Part shown: positions 57,661 through 64,000 of the stretch, piece after piece
Layout of the letters: every line of letters begins with the position of its first letter
Numbering within the stretch: position 1 is the stretch's first letter
From: Leifsonia sp. SCN 70-46
GTDB lineage: Bacteria; Actinomycetota; Actinomycetes; Actinomycetales; Microbacteriaceae
Direction: 5' to 3'
DNA: 64,000 nt
Assembly (NCBI GenBank): GCA_001725325.1
Contig: MEFY01000002.1
Location: forward strand, 310,001 to 374,000
The notes under the pieces: model-generated
What the model saw: the letters and a program-made list of their open reading frames with translations, nothing else
What the model was told of the DNA's origin: nothing
Databases searched by the model: none
Program-made: the position numbers and the translations under genes

Positions 57661-58964
57661 TACTTCGTGGCTTCCGTGATGGCCGCGGTCAGGTTCTTGA
57701 GGGTGTCCTCTGTCGACTGGCCGCCCACGAAGGCGAGCTCGAGCTGGTCCTGCATGGCCGTCGCGATGGCCGCCATGTAGGGGGAGGTGAGCTGCTTGAC
57801 GTCGCTCGGCTCGATCGTCGTGGCCTGCTGCACGAAGATCGGCATGAGGTCGGGACGCGTCGTGTACGCGATGTCCTTGTCGGCGAGCGACAGCAGGGTC
57901 GGCAGCTCCATCGTCTGGGCGCAGAAGGTCTCCATCGAGTCCTCGCTCACCATGAACTTCAGGAACTTCGCGGCGAGGTCGGGGTTGGCCGTGTCCTTCG
58001 TCGCGACGAGGGCGTTGCCACCGAGGTCGGTCGCGCCGCGCTTGTCGGTCGGCATGAAGGTCGCCGTCCACTCGAACTCGTTGAAGTAGTCCATGTCGGG
58101 AACGAGGAACGATCCGACGAAGGCCATGGCAGCAGTCTGCTCCGCGAAGACCGTGTCGGCATAGCCGGAGGACTTCACCGAGCTCGTCGGCGGCACCCAG
58201 TTGTTGTCGAAGAAGCTCTTCGTGAAGTCGAGCGCCTTCTTGCCCGCCTCCGAGTCGATGGCCGGCGTGACGCCGTCATCCTCGAGCAGCTTGCCGTCGG
58301 CCTCGAACAGCCAGCTCAGCCAGCGGCTCGTGCCGCCCAGCTGCCAGTTGTAGACGAACGGGTACTGCTCGGCCGGCAGGGATGCCCGCAGCTTGGTCGC
58401 CACGTCGGCGAACTCGTCCCACGTCCACGCGTCCTCGAGGGTCGTCGGGATGTCGGTGATGCCCGCGTCGGCAAGCAGCTTCGTGTTGAGCAGCAGGGCC
58501 GAGACGTCCGTCTGGTGCGGCACGCCGTAGGGCTTGCCGTCGAACGAGACGGCCTCCCACATCGCCGGCACGAACGCGCCGGACTCCTCGGGCGTGAAGT
58601 ACGACGAGAGGTCGAGCAGCTGGTCCTGGCTCGAGTAGACGCCGAGGTTGCCGTAGTCGACCCGGAACAGGTCGGGAGCGTCGCCCGACGCGAGCTGCGC
58701 GTCGATGTTCGAGAACATCTGGTCGTAGGGCACGACGTTGAGCTTGATCTTGCTGCCCTCGTTCTCGGCCTCGAACTTCTTGATGAGCTCCTTGAACGCG
58801 GCCTCCTCGGTCTCGCTCGCCCACGTCGTGAACGTGAGGGTCTGAGATCCGGAGCCGTTGTCGCTGCTGCCGCCGCCGCCGAAGCCGGCACATCCCGCGA
58901 GCAGCAAGCTGCTCGCCATCACGATGCCGGTGGCGCTGAGCAGCTTTCGCTTGCTGAGTTTCAC
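57660..58964 (-). CDS. Extracellular sugar-binding lipoprotein of the second ABC importer
   Basis: The 434-residue family 1 solute-binding protein has a lipoprotein signal (lipobox LLLAGC, Cys25), TLTFTTWASETEEAAFKELI (about 42-61), YGVPHQTDVSALLLN (about 145-159) and an aromatic-rich sugar site (WQLGGTSRWLSWLFE, about 205-219). It starts with GTG at 58964 after GAAAGGAACG. It heads the eight-gene operon down to 52240 and has a clear promoter with ATGAGCA elements upstream. Confidence 0.88.
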   Translation of the reverse strand: MKLSKRKLLSATGIVMASSLLLAGCAGFGGGGSSDNGSGSQTLTFTTWASETEEAAFKELIKKFEAENEGSKIKLNVVPYDQMFSNIDAQLASGDAPDLFRVDYGNLGVYSSQDQLLDLSSYFTPEESGAFVPAMWEAVSFDGKPYGVPHQTDVSALLLNTKLLADAGITDIPTTLEDAWTWDEFADVATKLRASLPAEQYPFVYNWQLGGTSRWLSWLFEADGKLLEDDGVTPAIDSEAGKKALDFTKSFFDNNWVPPTSSVKSSGYADTVFAEQTAAMAFVGSFLVPDMDYFNEFEWTATFMPTDKRGATDLGGNALVATKDTANPDLAAKFLKFMVSEDSMETFCAQTMELPTLLSLADKDIAYTTRPDLMPIFVQQATTIEPSDVKQLTSPYMAAIATAMQDQLELAFVGGQSTEDTLKNLTAAITEATK

Positions 58965-59028
58965 GCTGCGTTCCTTTCAGGGGGAGGGGACATCGCGAGG
59001 GGCCGCGTCGCACCCTTGGTTTCGGGCA

Positions 59029-59057
59029 ATACTGCCGAGAAAGTCGTAATCAGTCAA
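59029..59057 (-). promoter_or_regulatory. Promoter of the second binding-protein operon
   Basis: On the minus strand TTGACT (59057-59052) and CAGTAT (59034-59029) are 17 bases apart. The two TGCTCAT elements lie 15 and 35 bases upstream of the -35 box. Confidence 0.72.
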
Positions 59058-59071
59058 GAACTTCCACTTCA

Positions 59072-59098
59072 TGCTCATTTCTGATTGAATCTGCTCAT
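59072..59098. promoter_or_regulatory. Paired TGCTCAT elements, candidate DeoR operator
   Basis: TGCTCAT occurs at 59072-59078 and 59092-59098, 20 bases apart (two helical turns). The reverse complement ATGAGCA is the unit repeated every 10 bases at 51338-51367. The sites lie between the divergent binding-protein and SIS operons. Confidence 0.6.
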
Positions 59099-59126
59099 AT
59101 TCGTGCACCTAGCGTCAGGAACCACC

Positions 59127-60032
59127 ATGACCGACACCGCCACGCAGCCCGGCGCCCTCACGACCGCCGAGCTCACCAGCCAGCCCGAGATCTGGGCGCA
59201 GGCACTCGCCCTGCCCGCCGAGACGCTCGCGCTGCTGCCCGCGACGGGCGAGAAAGTGCTGGTCATCGGGTGCGGCACGTCGTACTACATGGGCGACTCC
59301 TACGCCTACCTGCGCAACGACGCCGGGCTCGGCCGCACGCGGGCGGCGATCCCCACGGAGCTCACCTGGGTCGACCCCGACGAGCACATCGTCGTGATCT
59401 CCCGGTCGGGCACGACCGCCGACGTCGTGGAGATCGTCGAGCGCTTCGGGGCGAGCAACCGCATCACGGCCATCCTCGGAGACCTCGACACCCCGCTGGG
59501 CAGGATGTGCGACCGCATCGTGCACCTCGGCTTCGCCGACGAGAGGTCGATAGTCCAGACGCGCTTCGCGACGACCGTGCTCACGACGCTGCGCGCGTCG
59601 ATCGGGGCGATCCCCGACTCCCTGCTCGAGGATGCCCGCGCGGCCCTCGCCGCGGAGCTGCCCATGGACCCCGCCGACGTCAAGCACGTCGTGTTCCTCG
59701 GCCACCGCTGGAGCGTGGGCGTCGCCCACGAGGCAGCGCTCAAGCTGCGCGAGTCCGCAGGCGCGTGGACCGAGGCCTACCCCGTGTGGGAGTACCAGCA
59801 CGGCCCCATCTCGTGCGCGGGCCCCGGCTCGCTCGTGTGGGTGCTCGGCGACGTGCCCGAGTCGGTCGCGGCTGACGTGCTCTCCACGGGCGCCGTGCTG
59901 CACGGCGCGACGATCGACGCGCAGGCGAGCCTCGTGACCGCCCACCGCCTGGCCGTCGCGCTCGCCCTCATCGCGGGGCGCAACCCCGACACCCCGCCCT
60001 TCCTCAACCGCTCGGTCCTCGCGACGGGCTGA
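59127..60032 (+). CDS. SIS-domain sugar isomerase/deaminase-like protein
   Basis: The 301-residue protein has two SIS domains, as in the isomerase half of GlmS and in AgaS. The first has VLVIGCGTSYYMGDSYAYLR (about 44-63) and VVISRSGTTADVVEIVERFG (about 90-109), the second VVFLGHRWSVGVAHEAALKL (about 188-207) with YPVWEYQHGPIS. It would bind a phosphorylated (amino)sugar in the cytosol. The ATG at 59127 is chosen because the upstream in-frame ATG at 59085 lies in the control region. It is the first gene of an operon with a small tautomerase-like gene and a PfkB kinase. Confidence 0.82.
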   Translation: MTDTATQPGALTTAELTSQPEIWAQALALPAETLALLPATGEKVLVIGCGTSYYMGDSYAYLRNDAGLGRTRAAIPTELTWVDPDEHIVVISRSGTTADVVEIVERFGASNRITAILGDLDTPLGRMCDRIVHLGFADERSIVQTRFATTVLTTLRASIGAIPDSLLEDARAALAAELPMDPADVKHVVFLGHRWSVGVAHEAALKLRESAGAWTEAYPVWEYQHGPISCAGPGSLVWVLGDVPESVAADVLSTGAVLHGATIDAQASLVTAHRLAVALALIAGRNPDTPPFLNRSVLATG

Positions 60033-60035
60033 GCC

Positions 60036-60341
60036 GTGCCCGTCGTCACCGTCGCACTGCCGCGGCACTCCCCCGAGCTGCTCGGGGCGGTCGCCGATGC
60101 CCTCGCGCGCTCGCTCGACCTCGGGGAGGGCGACGTCATCGCGTCGCACATCGCGACCTCCGCGCCCGTCGCAAGCGGCGGCGCCCCCGCGCGGTGGTGG
60201 CCGCTCGTGAGCATCCACGGATCCGACCGCGGTGACGCCATGGCCTCCGCGCGTACGGCCGTCGAGGCGGCCGTGCGCGACTGGGCGGCGGCGGAGGGCG
60301 TAGCCCTGGGTGGAGTATGGGTCACGTGGATCCTGCCCTGA
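60036..60341 (+). CDS. Small protein with N-terminal proline, tautomerase-like
   Basis: The 101-residue protein begins Met-Pro (MPVVTVALPRHSPELLGAVA), so removal of Met would expose Pro1, the catalytic base of the tautomerase superfamily. The beta-alpha opening and a later WPLVSIHG strand agree with such a fold, but no specific family is recognised. The GTG at 60036 follows the SIS stop by 3 bases, and its end overlaps the kinase start by 25 bases. A role in keto-enol or anomer interconversion of a sugar intermediate is possible; confidence in function is low. Confidence 0.6.
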   Translation: MPVVTVALPRHSPELLGAVADALARSLDLGEGDVIASHIATSAPVASGGAPARWWPLVSIHGSDRGDAMASARTAVEAAVRDWAAAEGVALGGVWVTWILP

Positions 60342-61279
60342 ACCTGCTCGTCGTCGGCGAGCTGTGCGTCGACCTCATCGTGCTGCTCGACGGCGACGTG
60401 CGCTTCGGCCAGCACGAGCAGCTCGTGACCTCGACGACGCTCACGATGGGCAGCTCGTCCGCCATCACGGCGTGCGGGGCCGCGCGCCTCGGCGTCCCCA
60501 CGGCGCTCGTCGCGGTGCGCGGCGACGACGTGTTCGGGCGCTTCCTCGGCGAGGAGCTCTCGCGACGCGGGGTCGTCGAGGCGGGCCGCGTGGATGCCAC
60601 GACCCCCACGGGCTCGTCGACGCACCTGAGCCGTCCCGACGGCGACCGCGCCATCCTCACCGCCATGGGCTCGATCGGCGCGGTGACGGCAGCCGACGTG
60701 ACCGACGAGATGCTCGACGGCTCCGCGCACCTGCACGTCGGCAGCTACTTCCTGCAGGAGTCGCTGTGGGCCGACGCGGCGGCGCTCTTCGCGCGCGCCC
60801 GCGCGCGCGGCCTGAGCACGTCGCTCGACGGCAACTTCGACCCTGCCGAGCAGTGGGACCGCGGAATCCTCGCCGTGCTCGCCGAGGTGGACGTCTTCTT
60901 CGGCAACGAACAGGAGGTCGCCGGCATCACGGGCATCGCCGACCCCGACGCCGCGATCGGGCACCTGCTCGGGATCATGCCCGACGGCGCGACGGTCGTC
61001 TTCAAGCGCGGAGCGGACGGGGCCTCGGCAGTAACCCGCGCGGGCTCGCTCTCCGCGAGGCCGCCCGCGTCGGCCATCGTGGACACGGTGGGCGCCGGAG
61101 ACAGCCTCGCCGCCGGATACCTCGCGGCACGCCTGCGCGGGGACGCGCCCGATCGGCAGCTCGCGTACGCCGTCGCGTGCGGCACCGCCTCGACGCGCGC
61201 CGCGGGAGGGACCGCCGCGCAGGCCGACGCGGCGCTGGCGGCCGAGCTCGCGGCCACGATCGCGGTCACCGCGCCGTAG
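60317..61279 (+). CDS. PfkB/ribokinase-family carbohydrate kinase
   Basis: The 320-residue kinase has the ribokinase-type N terminus (LLVVGELCVDLIVLLDG, about 9-25), MGSSSAITACGAARLGV (about 44-60) and the second PfkB signature DTVGAGDSLAAGYLAARL (about 257-274), whose Asp is the catalytic base. Resemblance is closer to ribokinase/2-keto-3-deoxygluconate kinase than to LacC. A KDG-type substrate would link it with the IlvD/Edd dehydratase, but this is inference. It ends the SIS operon. Confidence 0.86.
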   Translation: MGHVDPALNLLVVGELCVDLIVLLDGDVRFGQHEQLVTSTTLTMGSSSAITACGAARLGVPTALVAVRGDDVFGRFLGEELSRRGVVEAGRVDATTPTGSSTHLSRPDGDRAILTAMGSIGAVTAADVTDEMLDGSAHLHVGSYFLQESLWADAAALFARARARGLSTSLDGNFDPAEQWDRGILAVLAEVDVFFGNEQEVAGITGIADPDAAIGHLLGIMPDGATVVFKRGADGASAVTRAGSLSARPPASAIVDTVGAGDSLAAGYLAARLRGDAPDRQLAYAVACGTASTRAAGGTAAQADAALAAELAATIAVTAP

Positions 61280-61408
61280 CCGGGCCTCCGGCCTCGCGCC
61301 CCGACCCGCGGCACGCGGTCGCCCTCCGACCTCGCGCCCCGACCCGGCCCGCCCCGGCCCGGCCCGGCCCAGCGGCCGGCCTAGCGCCCGCGCCCCGGCC
61401 TCAGCCAG
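61280..61408. other. GC-rich spacer with short direct repeats
   Basis: No gene is supported in this stretch. CCTCGCGCCCCGACCCG occurs twice (near 61293 and 61329) and CCCGGCCCGGCC-type runs follow near 61350. It leads into the palindromic units at 61409-61676. Confidence 0.5.
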
Positions 61409-61490
61409 GCCCGGTGAATCCTTCCAGAGGGCAGTTTTCGCGGATCGGCGGCGGGCGTGCGCCAAAAGTGCCCTGTGGAGTGCTCGAGAG
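61409..61490. repeat. REP-like palindromic unit 1
   Basis: Two copies of a roughly 30-base motif face each other (61409-61440 reversed, 61461-61490 forward). The consensus of the forward copy is CAAAASTGCCCTSTGGA followed by a TTCAC/GGGC part. No gene is supported here. Confidence 0.65.
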
Positions 61491-61590
61491 GGCCGAGGGC
61501 ACGCACCCTCTGCAGCCGCAGTCGCGTCCGTGCGCAGGCATCGGCCGGTGGGCTGTGGTCGCCGCCCTCGCCCCGCGGACGTCGTCCCCC

Positions 61591-61676
61591 GCGCCCCGTG
61601 AAACCTTCCACAAGCCAGTTCTGACGTATGGCCCACGGCCGTTCGTCAAAAGTGCGCTCTGGAACGATTCACGGGG
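61591..61676. repeat. REP-like palindromic unit 2
   Basis: Two further copies of the same motif (61591-61622 reversed, 61644-61676 forward) form a second inverted pair. The outermost copies of units 1 and 2 share about 25 of 30 bases. The remaining spacer, 61491-61590 and 61677-61799, shows nothing recognisable. Confidence 0.65.
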
Positions 61677-61799
61677 CGACGGTGAGGGACGGGCCCGCGC
61701 ACAGGGGCGGGCGCGGGGCAGAGGGGCTCGGACGGGAGCTCGAGCCCGACAGCAGGCATGCGGAACGAGAGCGCGGCACGCGCGCCCCCGCAGACCCGC

Positions 61800-62756
61800 C
61801 TAGCTCACGCCGGGGATGCCGCTGTACGCGTGCAGCCCCTTGAAGAACAGGTTCACGATCGTGAAGTTGAACACGACGGCCGTGAAGCCGATGATGCCGA
61901 GCCAGGCCGAGCGCGAGCCGCGCCATCCCCGGGTCGCGCGGGCGTGGATGTAGCCGGCGAAGATCGTCCAGATGATGAAGGTCCAGACCTCCTTCGTGTC
62001 CCAGCCCCAGTAGCGGCCCCACGCGCGCTGCGCCCAGATGGCGCCCGCGATGAGGGTGAAGGTCCAGAACACGAAGCCCACGACGATCATGCGGTAGGCC
62101 ATGTTCTCGAGGCGCTCCGCGGAGGGGAGCGTCGCGAGGAACCGCGGCGACGGGCGCCCGGCCTCGCGGCGCGCCTGCAGCAGCTGCATGACCGAGAGCG
62201 CGGCGCCGAGCGCGAAGAAGCCCGTGCCGAGCGAGGCGACGAAGACGTGGATGACGAGCCAGGCCGACTGCAGCGACGGCGGCAGCGGCACGACGTCGAC
62301 GTAGAAGTTGACGGTGGCGACACCGAGGGCGATGAGCACGAAGCCCGACACGAAGGCGCCGATGAAGCGCAGGTCCTGCCAGATCTGCACGACGAGGAAG
62401 ACACCCACGATGATCGCGGTGGCCGTGAGGGTGAACTCGAACATGTTGGCCCACGGCACACGTCCGGCGGCGAGGCCGCGGAAGAGAGCCGCCCCCACAT
62501 GCAGCACCCACGCGATGATCGTGAGGGCCATGGCGACGCGCAGGAAGCGCGGCGGCTTCGTCGCGGCGGGCGCCGGGGCCTCCTCCACGAGGACGGCCGT
62601 CGAGCCCGAGCCCACGGTGCGGGCCGCGGCGACCGCAGGTGCGGCCACGACGGCGCGACGCGAGAGGTCGAGCGTGAACATGATGAACGCGAGAGCGTAG
62701 ATCACCATGGCGGAGTACACCGCGATCGTGGAGTACTGCACGAAGGTATCGGTCAC
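61800..62756 (-). CDS. ccsB: Cytochrome c biogenesis protein CcsB/CcsA
   Basis: The 318-residue membrane protein has about eight membrane segments and the heme-handling WWD motif, WGRYWGWDTKEVWTFIIW (about 250-267), with flanking conserved His residues (AWVLHVGAA and VIHVFVASLG). It forms the system II cytochrome c synthase with ResB, moving heme out and ligating it to apocytochrome. The GTG at 62756 lies 2 bases after the resB stop, so the two are one operon. Menaquinone genes nearby fit a respiratory chain with cytochrome c. Confidence 0.92.
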   Translation of the reverse strand: MTDTFVQYSTIAVYSAMVIYALAFIMFTLDLSRRAVVAAPAVAAARTVGSGSTAVLVEEAPAPAATKPPRFLRVAMALTIIAWVLHVGAALFRGLAAGRVPWANMFEFTLTATAIIVGVFLVVQIWQDLRFIGAFVSGFVLIALGVATVNFYVDVVPLPPSLQSAWLVIHVFVASLGTGFFALGAALSVMQLLQARREAGRPSPRFLATLPSAERLENMAYRMIVVGFVFWTFTLIAGAIWAQRAWGRYWGWDTKEVWTFIIWTIFAGYIHARATRGWRGSRSAWLGIIGFTAVVFNFTIVNLFFKGLHAYSGIPGVS

Positions 62757-62758
62757 CG

Positions 62759-64000
62759 TTACACCTTAATCCCGAGTTGTCCGACGTGGCGGTCCGCCAG
62801 ATCGGTGATCGCGGCGGCGAGCGCGGGGTCGTCGCCGCGCGCGAGTCCCGCGTATTCGAGCTCCACCGAGCCATCCTCCGCCGAGACGACCTTGACCCAC
62901 ACGCGGCGGCGCGGGATGAAGAGGCTCGTGACGAGGCCCGCGACGACGAGCGCGGCGAACAGCAGCACCCACCCCTGCGCGGCGTCGTGGTGCACGTCGA
63001 GCGAGGCGAAGCGGGGCACCGACGTGAACTCGATGGAGCCGAGGCCGTTCGGCAGCTCGGCGCTGTCCCCCGGGCTGAGCTTGATGGCGGGCACGGCGGA
63101 GTCGTTGCCGGCGATCTGCGTGAGGTTGTCGAGCGACAGCGCGTAGGCGTTCGACCCGACGCCGTTGTCGAGCCCGAGGTCGCCCGTGTACATGAAGAGG
63201 CTGATGACCGGGTTGACGGTGTCGGGGTAGGTCGAGGTGAGCGTTCCGTCGCCCACATCCACGGCCGTCGGGTAGAAGAAGCCGATCATGCCGACTTGCT
63301 CGGCGAGGCCGTCGGGCAGCTTGACTATGCAGTTGCTCGTGAGGTTGGCGTCCTGCGGCAGGCACGGGGTCGGCTGGGAGAAGATGACCGTGCCGTCGGG
63401 ATCCTTGATGGTGAGCACGGGCGCGTAGCCGTTGCCCAGCAGGTAGACCTGGGTGCCGCCGATCTCGAGCGGCTCGTTGACCTTGATCGTCGCCTTCTGC
63501 GGCTCTCCCCCGCGCACGGTGGTCGTGACGTTCGCCACGAAGTCGACGGCCTGGCCGAGGGCCTTCACGTTGTCGACCTCGTAGGTCGGCACGAACGAGT
63601 CGAGGGCTATCGAGTAGGGCTCGAGGGCCGCATCCGTGAAGAACCGGCCGGGGTTGAACGAGTCGTAGCTCGCGAGGGTGTTGGTCATGGCGTAGCCCTC
63701 GACGACGACGCGCTGGCCCGTGTATCCGAAGCCGCCGCCCACGCCCACGGCGACGAGCACCCCGATGAGCGCCGTGTGGAAGACGAGGTTGCCGGTCTCG
63801 CGCAGGTAGCCGCGCTCGGCCGAGATCGAGTCGTCGTACTGCTCCACCCGGTAGCCCTGCCGCGTGAGCAGGGTGCGCGCGGCCTCGACGGCGGTCGCCG
63901 CGTCGGTCTGCGCCGTGCGGGTGGTGAAGCCCTCGAGGCGCTCGAGGCGCACGGGGGTCTTGGGCGGGCGGGCGCGCAGGGCGTCGAAGTGGTGCTTCGT
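62759..64000 (-). CDS. resB: ResB-family cytochrome c biogenesis protein, partial at right edge
   Basis: The open frame continues past 64000 in the same phase, so the N-terminal membrane segments lie outside the window. The visible part has GNLVFHTALIGVLVAVGVGG (a membrane segment with the conserved His), YTGQRVVVEGYAMTN, a large extracytoplasmic domain (FEVGGTQVYLLGNGYAP-like, VIFSQPTP) and a last membrane segment WVLLFAALVVAGLVTSLFIP. ResB works with CcsB in cytochrome c maturation. The Met near 63952 is internal. Confidence 0.9.
   Translation of the reverse strand, partial: TKHHFDALRARPPKTPVRLERLEGFTTRTAQTDAATAVEAARTLLTRQGYRVEQYDDSISAERGYLRETGNLVFHTALIGVLVAVGVGGGFGYTGQRVVVEGYAMTNTLASYDSFNPGRFFTDAALEPYSIALDSFVPTYEVDNVKALGQAVDFVANVTTTVRGGEPQKATIKVNEPLEIGGTQVYLLGNGYAPVLTIKDPDGTVIFSQPTPCLPQDANLTSNCIVKLPDGLAEQVGMIGFFYPTAVDVGDGTLTSTYPDTVNPVISLFMYTGDLGLDNGVGSNAYALSLDNLTQIAGNDSAVPAIKLSPGDSAELPNGLGSIEFTSVPRFASLDVHHDAAQGWVLLFAALVVAGLVTSLFIPRRRVWVKVVSAEDGSVELEYAGLARGDDPALAAAITDLADRHVGQLGIKV

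Noticed and set aside
61409-61676. A CRISPR array
   Set aside because: Only four copies in alternating orientation with unequal spacing and no cas genes; this fits palindromic repeats better.
1-64000. Defence systems, prophage genes, insertion sequences or plasmid functions
   Set aside because: None were found: no transposase, integrase, restriction, toxin-antitoxin or replication genes are recognisable in the window.

Overview
The window is 64 kb of very GC-rich DNA (roughly 70%) with tightly packed, often overlapping genes, GTG and TTG starts, leaderless promoters, a menaquinone pathway, ResB/CcsB cytochrome c maturation and MsiK-type sugar importers that lack their own ATPase gene. These traits point to an actinobacterium, most probably a soil or plant-associated Microbacteriaceae member. 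The family call is inference; no rRNA or species marker is present.

Region 1 (1-4926) holds a YCII/dihydrofolate-reductase-like pair and a GntR-controlled catabolic operon: MHS transporter, HpaI-type aldolase and D-2-hydroxyacid dehydrogenase.

Region 2 (4980-24808) is the most interesting part. It combines the hydrolase families recently shown to take apart the D-arabinan of mycobacterial arabinogalactan and lipoarabinomannan: GH116, GH172 (DUF2961) and two DUF4185/GH183-type lipoproteins. Around them lie an ABC importer, a fucose/D-arabinose-type isomerase, a pentulose kinase, a RbsD/FucU mutarotase, two Gfo/Idh/MocA oxidoreductases, a half-degenerate ABC exporter pair and a LacI regulator. 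A shared operator, GAAATCGATTYC, precedes all three hydrolase transcription units. The model is: surface endo-cleavage, import of oligosaccharides, cytosolic exo-trimming to D-arabinose, then isomerisation and phosphorylation to D-ribulose 5-phosphate. tRNA-Tyr lies just beyond the cluster.

Region 3 (25199-34110) has an MFS/TetR efflux pair, an orphan LacI regulator, a lipoprotein transglycosylase, YajQ, a tandem pair of unknown membrane proteins and cardiolipin synthase. It also has a ClpP pair in which the second subunit has lost its catalytic serine, next to a PopR/ClgR-like regulator ending in LLAA.

Region 4 (34117-46116) is the menaquinone island: menF, menD, menC, menE, menB, menA, menG and the polyprenyl diphosphate synthase, plus an FprA-like reductase, PPK2 and small membrane proteins. 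menH is not seen. Most genes here start at leaderless TANNNT-N6-NTG promoters, and several -10 boxes reuse the TAG stop codon of the preceding gene.

Region 5 (46089-61279) is a second large carbohydrate locus of three transcription units, two of them long chains of stop/start-overlapping genes. It encodes an SBP and two permeases, GH4, an IlvD/Edd dehydratase, an FAH-family enzyme, a class II aldolase, a SIS isomerase, two PfkB kinases, a hydroxyacid dehydrogenase, a deacetylase-like protein and a DeoR regulator. Repeats of ATGAGCA in both divergent control regions are the likely DeoR operators. Its substrate cannot be named from sequence.

Region 6 (61280-64000) holds a repeat-rich spacer with REP-like palindromic units, then ccsB and the 3' part of resB, which runs off the right edge.
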